A DNA stretch of 64,000 nt from Serratia ureilytica. Lineage in GTDB: Bacteria > Pseudomonadota > Gammaproteobacteria > Enterobacterales > Enterobacteriaceae. The DNA is taken from contig NZ_JABXOF010000010.1 in NCBI RefSeq assembly GCF_013375155.1, positions 62,001 through 126,000 of the forward strand, read 5' to 3'. Position numbers and translations under genes: made by a program. Within the stretch, counting starts at the first letter, position 1; each line of letters begins with the position of its first letter. Shown piece after piece: positions 9,623 to 20,615 of this stretch. Under the pieces are notes generated by a model. It did not search any database. It was not told the origin of the DNA and saw nothing but the letters and a program-made list of their open reading frames with translations.

Positions 9623-9657
9623 AAAAAGCGCATGGCGAAAAACGCCACACGCTTTTT
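9623..9657. terminator. Intrinsic terminator after cysC
   Basis: Outer arms AAAAAGCG (9623-9630) and CGCTTTTT (9650-9657) enclose an inner stem TGGCG/CGCCA with an A5 loop. The hairpin starts 6 bases past the cysC stop on the minus strand and is flanked by A- and T-runs on either side, so it can act in both directions. Confidence 0.85.
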
Positions 9658-9662
9658 TGAAT

Positions 9663-10301
9663 TCAGGGTTTGATAATAGCCTGACCACGCAACACGTCTA
9701 ACAATTGCGCAATCAAATTTGTTACCAATTGTTGGCCATCAAGGTGGATTTCCGGCTGCTGCGGCGCCTCGTAAACCGCGTCGATACCGGTGAAATTGCG
9801 CAGCTCGCCGGCGCGCGCTTTCTTATACAATCCCTTCGGATCGCGCGCCTCGCAGATCGCCAACGGCGTATCGACAAACACCTCGATAAAGCGATCGTCG
9901 CCGAGCATCTCACGCACCATCTGCCGTTCGGCGCGGTGCGGCGAAATGAATGCGGTCAGCACCACCAGCCCGGCATCCACCATCAGCTTGGCCACTTCCC
10001 CCACCCGGCGAATGTTCTCGCGCCGATCCTCGTCGGAGAAGCCGAGATCGCGGCACAGGCCGTGGCGCACATTATCGCCGTCCAGCAGGTAGGTGCTGAC
10101 GCCGAGCCCATGCAGCGCCTGCTCCAGCGCGCCGGCGACGGTGGATTTGCCCGAACCGGACAGCCCGGTAAACCACAGCACCGCGCCGCGATGGCCGTTG
10201 CGCGCTTCGCGATCCGCGCGCGTCACCGCGTGCGGATGCCAAACCACGTTCTCATCGTCCGGCCCGGTCGCCCTCAGTTCAGCGGCCACCTTATCGGCCA
10301 C
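9663..10301 (-). CDS. cysC: Adenylylsulfate kinase CysC (GTG start)
   Basis: Phosphorylates APS to PAPS, the second step of sulfate assimilation. About 212 aa. Walker [10 protein letters not shown] lies at about residues 46-54. [17 protein letters not shown] contains the conserved active-site Ser, and [20 protein letters not shown] is the APS-binding segment. The open frame has an ATG at 10352, but that lies deep in cysN. The GTG at 10299-10301 overlaps the cysN stop by 11 bases and gives the family N-terminus ADKVAAELR leading to ENVVWHPH, so it is preferred. Last gene of cysGDNC. Confidence 0.93.
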   Translation of the reverse strand: MADKVAAELRATGPDDENVVWHPHAVTRADREARNGHRGAVLWFTGLSGSGKSTVAGALEQALHGLGVSTYLLDGDNVRHGLCRDLGFSDEDRRENIRRVGEVAKLMVDAGLVVLTAFISPHRAERQMVREMLGDDRFIEVFVDTPLAICEARDPKGLYKKARAGELRNFTGIDAVYEAPQQPEIHLDGQQLVTNLIAQLLDVLRGQAIIKP

Positions 10302-11718
10302 CGAGCAGATCGCGCGCGCCCCAGTGCGGGAAGTGCTTGCGCACCAGCGCATTCAGCTCCAGCTCGAAGGCGCTGAATTCGCCGCGCGCCGCCGATGCGG
10401 CCTGCAGCGTTTCACGCACCAGCCCGGCGCCCACCGTGACGTTGCTCATGCGATCGATGAAGATCAGCCCGCCGGTGTCGTGATTGCTCTGGTAGCTGTC
10501 CAGCACCAGCGGTTCGTCGAAGGTCAGCTCCACCAATCCGATGCCGTTGAGCGGCAACGTGTCGGCCGGATGCTGCGCCAGCGTATTGATCTCCACCTGA
10601 TGACGGATGCTCTCCACGCGCGCGCGGGTCTTTTTACCGGCGATCTTGATGTCGTAGCTCTGGCCCGGCACCAGCGGCTGCTCGGCCATCCATACCACGT
10701 CTACCAGCGCGCTCTGCGCCGCCTGCAGACTTTCGCCGGCGTCGACCAGCAGATCGCCCCGGCTGATGTCCACTTCATCCTTCAGCACCAGCGTAATCGC
10801 TTCGCCCGGCACCGCCTCAGGCAGATCGCCGTCGAAGGTCACGATGCGCGCCACGCTGGACTCCACGCCGGAAGGCAGCACTTTGATGCGTTGCCCCACA
10901 CGCACCACGCCGGCGGACAGCGTGCCGGCATAACCGCGAAAATCGAGGTTCGGGCGGTTGACGTACTGCACCGGGAAGCGCAGCGGCTGGTTTTCTCGCT
11001 CGCTGACCACGTCAACGCTCTCCAGCACTTCCAGCAGCGTCGGGCCGCTGTACCACGGCATATGGGCGCTTTCGCTCGCCACGTTGTCGCCGTCCAACGC
11101 CGACAGCGGCACAAACTTGATGTCCAGATCGCCTGGCAGCTGCTGGGCGAAGGTCAGGTAATCCTGTTTGAACTGCTCGAACACCGCTTCCTGATAGTCC
11201 ACCAGATCCATTTTGTTTACCGCGACCACCAGATGGCGAATGCCCAGCAGGGTCGCGATAAAGCTGTGGCGGCGAGTCTGATCCAGCACCCCTTTACGCG
11301 CGTCGATCAGCAGGATCGCCAGATCGCAGGTAGAGGCACCGGTGGCCATGTTGCGGGTGTACTGCTCATGCCCCGGGGTATCGGCGATGATAAACTTGCG
11401 TTTTTCGGTCGAGAAGTAGCGATAGGCCACGTCGATGGTGATGCCCTGCTCGCGCTCGGCCTGCAGACCGTCCACCAGCAGCGCCAGATCGAGCTTCTCG
11501 CCTTGGGTGCCGATGCGTTTGCTGTCGCTGTGCAGCGTCGATAGCTGATCCTCGTAGATCTGGCGGGTATCGTGCAGCAGGCGGCCGATCAGGGTGCTTT
11601 TGCCGTCGTCGACGCTGCCGCAGGTCAGAAAGCGCAGCAGGCTCTTGTGCTGCTGCGCGTGCAGGTAAGATTCGACGCCGCCCTGGTCAGCGATTTGTTG
11701 TGCAATTGCGTTGTTCAT
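10291..11718 (-). CDS. cysN: Sulfate adenylyltransferase subunit 1 (GTPase) CysN
   Basis: GTP-hydrolysing subunit of ATP sulfurylase, which drives the unfavourable formation of APS by CysD. 475 aa, the same as E. coli. G1 GSVDDGKST at about 35-43, G3 [12 protein letters not shown], and G4 NKMDLVDY are visible. EF-Tu-like beta-barrel domains follow. It lies 11 bases downstream of cysD and overlaps cysC. Confidence 0.98.
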   Translation of the reverse strand: MNNAIAQQIADQGGVESYLHAQQHKSLLRFLTCGSVDDGKSTLIGRLLHDTRQIYEDQLSTLHSDSKRIGTQGEKLDLALLVDGLQAEREQGITIDVAYRYFSTEKRKFIIADTPGHEQYTRNMATGASTCDLAILLIDARKGVLDQTRRHSFIATLLGIRHLVVAVNKMDLVDYQEAVFEQFKQDYLTFAQQLPGDLDIKFVPLSALDGDNVASESAHMPWYSGPTLLEVLESVDVVSERENQPLRFPVQYVNRPNLDFRGYAGTLSAGVVRVGQRIKVLPSGVESSVARIVTFDGDLPEAVPGEAITLVLKDEVDISRGDLLVDAGESLQAAQSALVDVVWMAEQPLVPGQSYDIKIAGKKTRARVESIRHQVEINTLAQHPADTLPLNGIGLVELTFDEPLVLDSYQSNHDTGGLIFIDRMSNVTVGAGLVRETLQAASAARGEFSAFELELNALVRKHFPHWGARDLLGGR

Positions 11719-11729
11719 CCGGCGGCTCC

Positions 11730-12638
11730 TTAGAAATACCCTTGACGCTTTTTCAGCTCCATCGAGCCGGACTGATCGCGATCGATCATCCGCCCCTGGC
11801 GTTCACTGGTGGTGGAGACCAGCATTTCTTCGATGATCTCCGGCAGGGTTTGCGCCTGCGAGTCCACCGCGCCGGTCAGCGGCCAGCAGCCCAGGGTGCG
11901 GAAACGCACCATGCGCTGGCTGATCACTTCACCCGGCTGCAGATCGATGCGATCGTCGTCCACCATCATCAGCATGCCGTCGCGCTCCACCACCGGGCGC
12001 GGTTTCGCCAGATACAGCGGCACGATGTCGATGTTTTCCAGGAAGATATACTGCCAGATATCCAGCTCGGTCCAGTTCGACAGCGGGAAGACGCGGATGC
12101 TCTCCCCTTTGTTGATCTGGCCGTTGTAGTTGTGCCACAGCTCCGGCCGCTGGTTTTTCGGATCCCAGCGGTGGAAGCGATCGCGGAACGAATAGATGCG
12201 CTCTTTGGCGCGAGATTTCTCCTCGTCGCGCCGCGCACCGCCGAAGGCGGCGTCGAAACCGTACTTGTTCAACGCCTGCTTCAGGCCCTCGGTTTTCATG
12301 ATGTCGGTATGCTTGGCGCTGCCGTGCACGAACGGGTTGATGCCCATCGCCACCCCTTCCGGGTTTTTATGCACCAGCAGCTCGAAGCCGTACTCCTTCG
12401 CGGTGCGATCGCGGAATTCGTACATTTCGCGGAATTTCCAGCCGGTATCGACGTGCAGCAGCGGGAATGGCAGCGTGCCGGGGAAGAACGCCTTACGCGC
12501 CAAATGCAGCATCACGGAAGAGTCTTTGCCGATGGAATACAGCATCACCGGGTTGGCGAATTCAGCGGCGACTTCACGGATGATATGGATACTCTCCGCC
12601 TCCAATTGCCGCAAATGAGTGAGTCGTTTTTCGTCCAT
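11730..12638 (-). CDS. cysD: Sulfate adenylyltransferase subunit 2 CysD
   Basis: Catalytic subunit of ATP sulfurylase (ATP + sulfate to APS + PPi), of the PP-loop superfamily. 302 aa. PP-loop motif [14 protein letters not shown] is at about residues 35-48. [18 protein letters not shown] and the C-terminal [11 protein letters not shown] are characteristic. It lies 22 bases after cysG and forms the heteromer with CysN. Confidence 0.98.
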   Translation of the reverse strand: MDEKRLTHLRQLEAESIHIIREVAAEFANPVMLYSIGKDSSVMLHLARKAFFPGTLPFPLLHVDTGWKFREMYEFRDRTAKEYGFELLVHKNPEGVAMGINPFVHGSAKHTDIMKTEGLKQALNKYGFDAAFGGARRDEEKSRAKERIYSFRDRFHRWDPKNQRPELWHNYNGQINKGESIRVFPLSNWTELDIWQYIFLENIDIVPLYLAKPRPVVERDGMLMMVDDDRIDLQPGEVISQRMVRFRTLGCWPLTGAVDSQAQTLPEIIEEMLVSTTSERQGRMIDRDQSGSMELKKRQGYF

Positions 12639-12660
12639 AACAGGTCCTTAAAAGCCTTGC

Positions 12661-14091
12661 CTATGCCAAATTCACGACGGCCGGGCGCGCGGCCCCTTCC
12701 GTCTGCGATTGATGCCCGAACCAGGCGATTTGGTGGTGCAGTTCCACCACTTCGCCGATCACCAGCAGCGCCGGCAACGGCGCCCGTTGGGCCAGATATT
12801 CCAGTTGTTCCAGCGTGCCGATCTGCACCTGCTGATCGGCGCGCGTGCCGCGGCTGATCACCGCCACCGGCGTCGCGGCGTCGCGACCGTGGGCGATCAG
12901 GCGCTGGCTGATGTCCGCCGCCTTCATGGTGCCCATGTAGATAGCCAGCGTCTGCCGCGCCCGGGCCAGATCGGCCCAGTCCAGGCCATCGCCGTCGGGG
13001 CGGCAGTGGCCGGTGATAAAGGTCACGCTCTGCGCGTGGTCGCGGTGCGTCAGCGGAATGCCTGCGTAGGCAGTCGCCCCCGCGGCGGCCGTGACGCCCG
13101 GCACCACCTGGAACGGAATGCCGGCGGCGGCGGCCACCTGCAGCTCTTCACCGCCGCGGCCGAAGATGAACGGATCGCCCCCCTTGAGGCGCACCACGCG
13201 CTTGCCCTGCTGCGCCAGTTCCACCAGCAGCCTATTGGTCTCTTCCTGGATCACCGAGTGCGCGCCGGCGCGCTTGCCCACGCAGATGCGCTCGGCGTCG
13301 CGGCGCACCAGATCGAGGATTTCGCCGCTGACCAGATGGTCATACAGCACCACGTCCGCCTGCTGCATCACCTGCAGCCCGCGCAGGGTCAACAACCCCA
13401 CGTCGCCCGGCCCGGCGCCCACCAGGGCTATCTCGCCCTGGGCGCCCTCATCGCCTGCGGCGAAGCGGTGTAAATCCTGCTCCAGCTGGCGTTCCGCCTG
13501 CGCCGTCTGGCCGTTGGCCACCAGCGTGGCGAAACGGCCACCGAAGGTTTTTTCCCAGAAACGGCGACGTTCGCCGATCGAAGCCAACCGCTGTTTGACC
13601 TGGCCGCGCCAGCGGCCCGCCACCTGCGCCATCTGCCCCAAACTGGCGGGCAGCAACGCCTCCAGCTTTTCGCGCAGCAACCGCGCCAGCACCGGCGCCT
13701 GGCCGCTGGACGATACGGCCACCACCAGCGGCGAGCGATCGATGATCGACGGGAAGATGAACGAACAGCGCGGCTGATCGTCCACCACGTTGGCCAGCAC
13801 CCGGCGTTTATCCGCCTCGGCGAACACCGCGGCGTTCAGCGCATTGTCGTCCGTGGCGGCGATCGCCAGAAACACGTCGTCCAGCTGCTGCGGATCAAAG
13901 GTTTTCCCCAGCCAGAGCACCCGCCCTTGCTGACGTTGTTGTTCCAGTTCCGGTGAGAGCGACTGCGCAACTATCCGTATTTCAGCCCCGGCGCGCTGAA
14001 GCAGGGAGACTTTGCGCGCCGCCACGTCACCACCGCCAACGACCAGCACCGGACGTTGTTTCAGGTCGGCGAATATTGGTAGATAGTCCAC
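12661..14091 (-). CDS. cysG: Siroheme synthase CysG (GTG start)
   Basis: Trifunctional enzyme, 476 aa, that makes siroheme, the cofactor of sulfite reductase CysI, from uroporphyrinogen III. The N-terminal third (to about 215) is the NAD-dependent precorrin-2 dehydrogenase/ferrochelatase with [22 protein letters not shown] is the region of the E. coli Ser128 phosphorylation site. The C-terminal half is the SAM-dependent methyltransferase, with [16 protein letters not shown] and [16 protein letters not shown]. The open frame is longer upstream. The GTG at 14089-14091, behind GAAAAGG, yields [10 protein letters not shown], matching family starts (MDHLPIF). First gene of a cysGDNC operon, unlike E. 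coli K-12 where cysG sits with nirBDC. Confidence 0.96.
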   Translation of the reverse strand: MDYLPIFADLKQRPVLVVGGGDVAARKVSLLQRAGAEIRIVAQSLSPELEQQRQQGRVLWLGKTFDPQQLDDVFLAIAATDDNALNAAVFAEADKRRVLANVVDDQPRCSFIFPSIIDRSPLVVAVSSSGQAPVLARLLREKLEALLPASLGQMAQVAGRWRGQVKQRLASIGERRRFWEKTFGGRFATLVANGQTAQAERQLEQDLHRFAAGDEGAQGEIALVGAGPGDVGLLTLRGLQVMQQADVVLYDHLVSGEILDLVRRDAERICVGKRAGAHSVIQEETNRLLVELAQQGKRVVRLKGGDPFIFGRGGEELQVAAAAGIPFQVVPGVTAAAGATAYAGIPLTHRDHAQSVTFITGHCRPDGDGLDWADLARARQTLAIYMGTMKAADISQRLIAHGRDAATPVAVISRGTRADQQVQIGTLEQLEYLAQRAPLPALLVIGEVVELHHQIAWFGHQSQTEGAARPAVVNLA

Positions 14092-14352
14092 AACAGCCTT
14101 TTCATATAACAGAAAGATAGTGTGACTATACGGGCTGAGATTTAGCCTCTGAAATGACGAAAAGGAATGATTAGTTCCTTTATGGAATATAGGCCGCAGC
14201 GCAGGAGGCAAACCATGCTCATCGCGACGGCGATTTGCGCGTTCGCGCGAAAATTAAGAGACAGGGAAATTGTGTAATGCCGCCCGTCGTCTCATACTGG
14301 GCGCCGAAGAAAAATGATCGGCAGCGCCGATAGCAAAGAAGGATTTTTCGGT

Positions 14353-15423
14353 ATGTTTTCCCGTTTTTACCTGAAGACCAGCCTGCTGGCCCTCGCACTC
14401 GGCGGCGTCTTCAGCGTTTGTGCCGCACAGCCCGTAAAAGACGCGCCAATGGGCCGTTTCGCCGCCGAACAGACCCGCCACATCGCCACTTACTTCCCCG
14501 GCCGCATGGCGGGCAGCCCGGCAGAATTGCTCACCGCCGACTATCTCAAGCAGCAGTTCGGCAAGATGGGTTACCAAAGCGACATTCGCAGCGTCAATAC
14601 GCGCTATCTCTACACCAGCAAAGACGGCAAGAAGAACTGGAATAACGTCACCGCCAGCTCGGTGATCGCCGCCCGCAACGGCAGCAGCCCGAAACAGGTC
14701 GTGATCGTCGCCCACTTCGACACCTATACGCCGCAGAGCGACGAGGATCTGGATAACAATCTCGGCGGCCTGACGCTGCAGGGCGTCGACGACAACGCCT
14801 CCGGCATCGGCGTGATGCTGGAGCTGGCGGAACGCCTGAAGGATATCCCCACCGCCTACGGCCTGCGCTTCGTCGCCACCAGCGCTGAAGAGATCGGTTC
14901 GCTGGGCGCGCAGAACTACCTGCAGCGCATGAGCGCGGAAGAGAAAATCAACACCGTGCTGGTGATCAACCTCGACAGCCTGATCACCGGCGATCGTCTG
15001 TACTTCAACGCCGGGCGCAACACGCCGCCGCAGATGGCGAAGCGCTCCCGCGATCGCGCACTGGATATCGCCCACCGCTACGGCATCGCCGCCGCCACCA
15101 ACCCTGGCAACGCGCAGCATCCGCAAGGCACCGGCTGCTGTTCCGATCAAGAGGTGTTCGACGCCGCAGGCATCCCGGTATTGTCAGTGGAGGCCACCAA
15201 CTGGTCGCTGGGCGACAAGGACGGTTACCAGCAGCGCGCCGTCAGCCCGCACTTCCCGCAGGGCATCACCTGGCACCGCCCGCAGTACGACAACCTGCAA
15301 TATCTGGATCGCTACCTGCCGGGGCGGATCGACAAACGCAGCCGCGACAGCGTGCAGATCCTGCTGCCCTTGATCAAAGAGCTGGCGCAGGCGCACCCGC
15401 CGAAAGCGCAAAAGAAAAAGTAG
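14353..15423 (+). CDS. iap: Aminopeptidase Iap (alkaline phosphatase isozyme conversion), M28 family
   Basis: Periplasmic zinc aminopeptidase; in E. coli Iap trims N-terminal Arg from alkaline phosphatase. 356 aa. A signal peptide is clear (LLALALGGVFSVCAA, cut near residue 25). M28 metal/catalytic residues are visible: His121 in VAHFDTY, Asp146 in GVDDNASG, Glu179-Glu180 in TSAEEIG. A Cys pair in GTGCCSD follows. The start ATG at 14353 has AAGGA upstream; an ATG 13 codons earlier has no secretion logic. It stands alone between cysG and cysH, transcribed opposite to both. Confidence 0.93.
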   Translation: MFSRFYLKTSLLALALGGVFSVCAAQPVKDAPMGRFAAEQTRHIATYFPGRMAGSPAELLTADYLKQQFGKMGYQSDIRSVNTRYLYTSKDGKKNWNNVTASSVIAARNGSSPKQVVIVAHFDTYTPQSDEDLDNNLGGLTLQGVDDNASGIGVMLELAERLKDIPTAYGLRFVATSAEEIGSLGAQNYLQRMSAEEKINTVLVINLDSLITGDRLYFNAGRNTPPQMAKRSRDRALDIAHRYGIAAATNPGNAQHPQGTGCCSDQEVFDAAGIPVLSVEATNWSLGDKDGYQQRAVSPHFPQGITWHRPQYDNLQYLDRYLPGRIDKRSRDSVQILLPLIKELAQAHPPKAQKKK

Positions 15424-15428
15424 CCCGT

Positions 15429-15460
15429 AAAAAAACAGGGCCCAGCATTGCTGAGCCCTG
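15429..15460. terminator. Terminator between iap and cysH
   Basis: Arms CAGGGCCCAGC and GCTGAGCCCTG (one mismatch), preceded on the plus strand by seven A's, which become the T-run for minus-strand cysH transcripts. It probably ends cysJIH and may also slow iap read-through. Confidence 0.8.
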
Positions 15461-15478
15461 TGATGTCATTCGCGTCGT

Positions 15479-16213
15479 TTAGCCTTCGTGCAGACCGCAC
15501 TCGCGCTTCAGGCCAAAGAAGCGCGTCTCTTCCTCGCTCATGCCCGGCTCCCACTTTTGGGTGGTGTGGGTATCGCCTACCGACAGGTAGCCCTGCTCCC
15601 ACAACGGGTGGTAGCTCAGCCCGTGTTCGGTCAAATACTGGTAAATCTTGCGGTTGTCCCAGTCGATGATCGGCAGGATCTTGAACACCCCACGCTGCAC
15701 CGCCAGCACCGGCAGATTGGCGCGGCTGCCGGACTGTTCGCGCCGCAGGCCGGCGAACCAGCTCTGCGCGCCCAGCGTCTCCAGCGCGCGGTTCATCGGC
15801 TCGACCTTATTGATCTGGTTATACTTTTCAATGCCTTCCACGCCCTGCTCCCACAGTTTGCCGTAGCGCGCCTCTTGCCAGGCGGGAGACTGTTCGGCGC
15901 GGAACACCTGCAGATTCAGCTTCAGCTGGTCGGTCAGTTGATCGATAAAGCGGTAGGTTTCCGGGAACAGGTAACCGGTGTCGGTCAGGATCACCGGGAT
16001 ATCCGGCCGGATGCGCGTCACCAGGTGCAGACACACCGCCGCCTGAATGCCGAAACTGGACGAGAGTACAAACTCGCCGGGCAGATGCTCCAGCGCCCAT
16101 TCGACGCGCTGTTCGGCGCTGAGGCTCTCCAGCTGGCCGTTGACCACCGCCAATGCCAGCGCCTGCCCGGATTTGGGCAACGCGTTCAGCGCCGCCAGAT
16201 CGAATTCAGCCAT
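15479..16213 (-). CDS. cysH: Phosphoadenosine phosphosulfate reductase CysH
   Basis: Reduces PAPS to sulfite using thioredoxin. 244 aa. Adenylyl/PAPS-binding segments [15 protein letters not shown] and [14 protein letters not shown] are intact. The C-terminal KRECGLHEG carries the single catalytic Cys; no extra Cys pairs for a 4Fe-4S cluster are present, so this is the thioredoxin-dependent PAPS type and not an APS reductase. It is 61 bases downstream of cysI, last in cysJIH. Confidence 0.97.
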   Translation of the reverse strand: MAEFDLAALNALPKSGQALALAVVNGQLESLSAEQRVEWALEHLPGEFVLSSSFGIQAAVCLHLVTRIRPDIPVILTDTGYLFPETYRFIDQLTDQLKLNLQVFRAEQSPAWQEARYGKLWEQGVEGIEKYNQINKVEPMNRALETLGAQSWFAGLRREQSGSRANLPVLAVQRGVFKILPIIDWDNRKIYQYLTEHGLSYHPLWEQGYLSVGDTHTTQKWEPGMSEEETRFFGLKRECGLHEG

Positions 16214-16274
16214 GTTGTCTCTCCTGATACTTGAAATTACCTGTGCGGCCCCTCTGCCCAGGGGCCGCCCGGCC

Positions 16275-17990
16275 TCACTCCCAGAAATCTCGCGCCGGAT
16301 CCAGCACCGGTTTGACGATGCCCGCGCGAACGGTGAAGTCGCCGAAGCCTTCGCCGGCGTTGCGCTCCTTCGCCCAGCGCCCCACCAACAGGTCGATCTC
16401 GCTCAGGATCTCGTCTTCGTTGATGTTTTCGCGGTACATGCGCGGAATGCGCGTGCCTTCGCGGTTGCCGCCCAAATGCAGGTTATAGCGGCCGACCGCC
16501 TTGCCCACCAGTCCCAGCTCCGCCAGCAGCGCGCGGCCGCAGCCGTTCGGGCAGCCGGTGATGCGCAGCACGATATGCTCGTCGCCCATCCCGTGCCGAT
16601 GCATGATCTCCTCAACCTTGGTGACGAACTGCGGCAGGAAGCGCTCGGCCTCCGCCATCGCCAGCGGGCAGGTCGGGAACGACACACAGGCCATCGAGTT
16701 CTTGCGTTGCTCGCTGATCTGGTCGTCGATCAGGCCATGATCGCGCGCCAAGGCGTCGATCTTGGCCTTCTCGCTTTCCGGCACGCCGGCGATGATCACG
16801 TTTTGGTTCGCCGTCAGACGGAAGTCGCCTTTATGGATCTTGGCGATCTCCGCCATGCCGGTCTTCAGCGGGCGCCCCGGATAGTCCAGCAGGCGGCCGT
16901 TCTCGATAAACAGCGTCAGATGCCACTGATCGTCGATGCCCTTCACCCAACCGATGCGATCGCCGCGGCCGGTGAATTCATATGGGCGGATCGGCGCGAA
17001 GGTGATGCCGGCGCGCTTTTCCACTTCGGCGCGGAAAACGTCCACCCCGACGCGCTCCAGCGTGTATTTGGTCTTGGCGTTCTTGCGGTCGGTGCGGTTG
17101 CCCCAGTCGCGCTGCGTGGTGACCACCGCTTCCGCCACCGCCAGCGTATGCTCGAGCGGAATGTAGCCGAACTCGCTGGCCTGCCGCGCGTAGGTTTTCT
17201 TGTTGCCGTGCTCAATGGACAGCCCGCCGCCCACCAGCAGGTTGAAGCCCACCAGCTTGCCGTTTTCGGCGATCGCCACGAAGTTCATGTCGTTGGCGTG
17301 CAGATCGACGTCGTTCTGCGGCGGGATCACCACCGTGGTTTTGAATTTGCGCGGCAGGTAGGTCGGCCCCAGAATCGGCTCTTCGTCGGTAGTGGCCACC
17401 TTCTCCTGATCCAGCCACACCTCTGCGTAGGCGCGGGTGCGCGGCAGCAGGTGTTCAGAGATCTTCTTCGCCCACTCGTAGGCTTCCTGATGCAGCTCGG
17501 ACTCCACCGGGTTGGAGGTGCACAGCACGTTGCGGTTCACGTCGTTGGCGGTCGCCAGCGCGTCCAGCCCCAGGCGATTCAGCAACTGGTGCACCGGTTT
17601 GACGTTGCCTTTCAGGATGCCGTGAAACTGGAACGTTTGGCGGTTGGTGATGCGAATGCTGCCGTACAGCGTGCTCTCCTGCGCGAACTTGTCGATGCCC
17701 AGCCACTGCTGCGGGCTGATGACGCCGCCCGGCAGGCGGCAACGTAGCATCATGGCGTGGCGCGGCTCCAGCTTCTGCTCGGCGCGTTCGGCGCGAATGT
17801 CGCGGTCATCCTGCTGGTACATGCCGTGAAAACGGATCAGCAGGAAGTTGTCGCCGTTGAAGCCGCCGGTCAGGCCGTCGTTCAAATCTTCGGCGATGGT
17901 GCCGCGCAGGAAGTTGCTCTCCTTCTTCATGCGCTCCGCATCGGCCAGTTTGCCTTCGACCACCAAAGGCCCGGGGTGTTTATCACTCAT
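16275..17990 (-). CDS. cysI: Sulfite reductase hemoprotein subunit CysI
   Basis: Beta subunit of NADPH-sulfite reductase, carrying siroheme coupled to a 4Fe-4S cluster. 571 aa. The four cluster/siroheme cysteines are in the pattern CVSFPTC ... ITGCPNGC at about residues 435-484. LNVNR-type siroheme contact [12 protein letters not shown] lies at about 150. Start codon shares one base with the cysJ stop codon, so the two are translationally coupled. Its cofactor comes from CysG in the neighbouring operon. Confidence 0.98.
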   Translation of the reverse strand: MSDKHPGPLVVEGKLADAERMKKESNFLRGTIAEDLNDGLTGGFNGDNFLLIRFHGMYQQDDRDIRAERAEQKLEPRHAMMLRCRLPGGVISPQQWLGIDKFAQESTLYGSIRITNRQTFQFHGILKGNVKPVHQLLNRLGLDALATANDVNRNVLCTSNPVESELHQEAYEWAKKISEHLLPRTRAYAEVWLDQEKVATTDEEPILGPTYLPRKFKTTVVIPPQNDVDLHANDMNFVAIAENGKLVGFNLLVGGGLSIEHGNKKTYARQASEFGYIPLEHTLAVAEAVVTTQRDWGNRTDRKNAKTKYTLERVGVDVFRAEVEKRAGITFAPIRPYEFTGRGDRIGWVKGIDDQWHLTLFIENGRLLDYPGRPLKTGMAEIAKIHKGDFRLTANQNVIIAGVPESEKAKIDALARDHGLIDDQISEQRKNSMACVSFPTCPLAMAEAERFLPQFVTKVEEIMHRHGMGDEHIVLRITGCPNGCGRALLAELGLVGKAVGRYNLHLGGNREGTRIPRMYRENINEDEILSEIDLLVGRWAKERNAGEGFGDFTVRAGIVKPVLDPARDFWE

Positions 17991-19789
17991 CAGTAAACAT
18001 CTCGCTGATAACGGCGCTCAAGGCGCAGCTCACTTAAAAATTCATCCGCCTGCTCGGTATCCATGCCACCGTGCTCGGCCACCAGTTCCAGTAATGTGTG
18101 TTCCACGTCTTTCGCCATGCGATTGGCATCGCCGCAGACGTAAATGTGCGCGCCTTCCTGAATCCAGCGCCACACTTCCGCGCCCTGTTCGCGCAGTTTG
18201 TCTTGTACGTATATTTTATGTTGCTGGTCGCGGGACCAGGCCAGATCGATGCGGGTCAGCAGGCCGTCTTTCACGTAGCGCTGCCATTCAACCTGGTACA
18301 GGAAATCTTCGGTAAAGTGCGGGTTGCCGAAGAACAGCCAGTTTTTGCCGCCGGCGCCGTCGGCGTCGCGCTGCTGCATAAAGGCGCGGAACGGCGCGAT
18401 GCCGGTGCCCGGGCCGATCATGATCACCGGCGTTTCCGGGTTGGCCGGCAGACGGAAGTTGTCGTTGTGCTCGATAAACACCCGCACGTCGCCGTCCTCC
18501 TCCAGGCGATCCGCCAGGAAACCGGAGGCGCCGCCGCTGCGAGCGCGCCCGTCGATGTCGTAACGCACGACGCCCACGGTGATGTGCACTTCGTTCGCAT
18601 TTTCCGCCTGTGAAGAGGCGATGGAGTACAGGCGCGGCGTCAGCGGACGCAGCAGCCCGACCAGCTGTTCGGCGCTCAGATCCGCCGGCGCCTGGCGCAC
18701 CATGTCGACGATCGGCGTGTTGTGCGCATACTGCTGCAGCGCGGCTTTATCCGCCAACAGACCGATCAGCTTTTCGTCGCGCGACAGCGCGGCGTATTTA
18801 TCGACGATCGGCGTGGTGTTCTGCGTCAGTTCGAAATGGCTGCGCAGCGCCTGCGCCAGCGGCAGGGTTTGCCCTTCCACCTCGACCGGTTCGTCGCCTT
18901 TCAGCCACAATAGCTGCACCAATTCGTCCACCAGCGCCGGATCGTTGTCGAACCATACGCCGAGCGCATCGCCAGGCTGGTAGCGCAGGCCCGAATCGCC
19001 CAAATCGATCTCGATATGGCGCACGTCTTTATCGGACGCGCGGCCGGTAATTTTCTGCTTGACCGCCAGTTGGGCGGTGAGCGGTTGTTCCTTGCTGTAC
19101 GGGCTGCTGTCGATCAGGTCGACCGCGCCGCTGGCCAACGCGCCCGGCGCGGCGCTTTCCGCCGGCGCGCGCGCCTTCAGCACCGACACCACCTGTTTGC
19201 GCCAGGCGGCGGCCAGTTCCTGATACTCCACGTCGGCATCCACGCGCTCCACCAGGCGCTCGGCGCCCAGTTCGGCCAACTTGGCGTCGAAATCTTTACC
19301 GGACTGACAGAAATTCTCATAAGAGGTGTCGCCCAGCCCGAACACCGCAAACGCGGTGTCACTCAGCTTCGGCGCCTTTTTCGAGAACAGGTATTTATGC
19401 AGCGCCACCGCTTCTTCCGCCGGCTCGCCTTCCCCTTGCGTGGAGGCGACGATCACCAGCAGGCGCTCTTGCGCTATCTGCTTGAACTTGTAATCGCCGG
19501 CGCTGATCAGCGTGGCGTTCAGATTGGCGGCCAGCAAATCGTCGCGCAGCTGCTCCGCCAGGCGGCGCGCATTGCCGGTCTGCGAAGCGGAAATGATGGT
19601 GATGCCGGCGGCGGCAGGGGCGGCGGGCGCAATGGCCACGGCTCCTGGCTGTTGATTGACCATGCCCCAAAAATAACCGGACAGCCACGCCAGCTGCGTC
19701 GGCGAATAGTCGCCGATCGTCGCCTGCAGGCGTGCCAGCTGTTCGGGCGTCAGCGGGAGCAAAGATGTTGGAGGAGCCTGAGTCGTCAT
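17990..19789 (-). CDS. cysJ: Sulfite reductase flavoprotein subunit CysJ
   Basis: Alpha subunit of sulfite reductase, carrying electrons from NADPH through FAD and FMN to CysI. 599 aa. The flavodoxin-like FMN domain is at about 64-205 ([40 protein letters not shown]). The FAD domain includes RLYSIASSQ, and the NADPH domain [16 protein letters not shown] and a C-terminal RYQRDVY. N-terminus [13 protein letters not shown] matches E. coli. First gene of cysJIH; its promoter lies in the long region shared with divergent queD. Confidence 0.98.
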   Translation of the reverse strand: MTTQAPPTSLLPLTPEQLARLQATIGDYSPTQLAWLSGYFWGMVNQQPGAVAIAPAAPAAAGITIISASQTGNARRLAEQLRDDLLAANLNATLISAGDYKFKQIAQERLLVIVASTQGEGEPAEEAVALHKYLFSKKAPKLSDTAFAVFGLGDTSYENFCQSGKDFDAKLAELGAERLVERVDADVEYQELAAAWRKQVVSVLKARAPAESAAPGALASGAVDLIDSSPYSKEQPLTAQLAVKQKITGRASDKDVRHIEIDLGDSGLRYQPGDALGVWFDNDPALVDELVQLLWLKGDEPVEVEGQTLPLAQALRSHFELTQNTTPIVDKYAALSRDEKLIGLLADKAALQQYAHNTPIVDMVRQAPADLSAEQLVGLLRPLTPRLYSIASSQAENANEVHITVGVVRYDIDGRARSGGASGFLADRLEEDGDVRVFIEHNDNFRLPANPETPVIMIGPGTGIAPFRAFMQQRDADGAGGKNWLFFGNPHFTEDFLYQVEWQRYVKDGLLTRIDLAWSRDQQHKIYVQDKLREQGAEVWRWIQEGAHIYVCGDANRMAKDVEHTLLELVAEHGGMDTEQADEFLSELRLERRYQRDVY

Positions 19790-20225
19790 TGCTGTACTTA
19801 TTTCCTATACTTAGCGCCTTTCCTGCCAGGCGCGCGCCAGTGTCAGTCGCTGTCTCTTCGCTGCGTCGGGTGTGCGGAAAAGATCAGGAGAGTTTGTAAG
19901 GTTACCGAGCAGAATAGCAACGATTAAATAAGGGATAGCAATAAATCATAACCAAAATGACTAAGCTGTTTTTCTGGTAAGGGATAACGCTTAAACCGTT
20001 AAACAAAGTTTTTTATCCAGATGAAAATAAAGCACTTTTTTTCATCATTTTTTCACCGTTCAACATTTCGGCTCATAACCCCAGCCGATAGGTGCCGCAG
20101 ACACCAAACAAAAAAAGTGTTAACCGGATGCGTTTGCCGTGGCGGTAGACCATAACGGTATAAATGGCAAGCAGACGCGCTTTCCGGTACTATGCGGCGG
20201 TTTTTGAGTCAATGAGGCCGTAATA
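19790..20225. other. Divergent intergenic region cysJ / queD
   Basis: 436 bases without a credible gene, AT-rich from about 19905 to 20120. In E. coli, cysJIH is activated by CysB from such a region, so CysB sites are expected here; their consensus is too loose to place by eye. The A/T tracts near 19990-20060 could bend DNA or bind H-NS (inference). A possible -10 (TATAAA, about 20160) precedes queD. Confidence 0.5.
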
Positions 20226-20585
20226 ATGGCAACCACGCTGTTTAAAGATTTTCAGTTTGAAGCCGCACACCGTTTGCCGCATGTGCCGGAGGGCCACAAA
20301 TGCGGCCGTCTGCATGGGCATTCGTTTATGGTGCGTCTGGAAGTGACCGGTGAAGTGGATCCCCACACCGGTTGGGTGATGGATTTCGCCGAGCTCAAGG
20401 CTGTGTTTTCCCCGATCTGGGAGCGGCTGGATCACCATTATCTGAACGATATTCCAGGATTGGAAAATCCCACCAGCGAAGTGCTCGCCGCCTGGATTTG
20501 GCAGCAGCTCAAGCCCCAGTTACCGGAACTGACTGCGGTGATGGTGAAAGAGACCTGTACGGCGGGATGCGTATATAAAGGTTGA
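20226..20585 (+). CDS. queD: 6-carboxy-5,6,7,8-tetrahydropterin synthase QueD
   Basis: Converts dihydroneopterin triphosphate to 6-carboxytetrahydropterin, an early step to preQ0 and queuosine. 119 aa. Zinc ligands His15, His30 and His32 and catalytic Cys26 are seen in [10 protein letters not shown] and [34 protein letters not shown] is the next conserved block. TCTAGCVY ends the protein as in E. coli. queE, the enzyme two steps later, lies 580 bases away on the other strand. Confidence 0.97.
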   Translation: MATTLFKDFQFEAAHRLPHVPEGHKCGRLHGHSFMVRLEVTGEVDPHTGWVMDFAELKAVFSPIWERLDHHYLNDIPGLENPTSEVLAAWIWQQLKPQLPELTAVMVKETCTAGCVYKG

Positions 20586-20589
20586 TGCC

Positions 20590-20615
20590 GTGAGGGTATG
20601 TGCAGATACCCTCAC
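20590..20615. terminator. Hairpin between queD and the GNAT gene
   Basis: Perfect 10-bp arms GTGAGGGTAT (20590-20599) and ATACCCTCAC (20606-20615) with a 6-base loop, just past the queD stop and overlapping the stop of the convergent acetyltransferase. There is no T-run on either side, so it may act as a weak terminator or transcript-end stabiliser. Confidence 0.55.

Noticed and set aside
15424-15478. CRISPR repeat remnants between iap and cysH
   Set aside because: Only one imperfect hairpin with an A-run is present; no second copy of any repeat-length sequence is visible.
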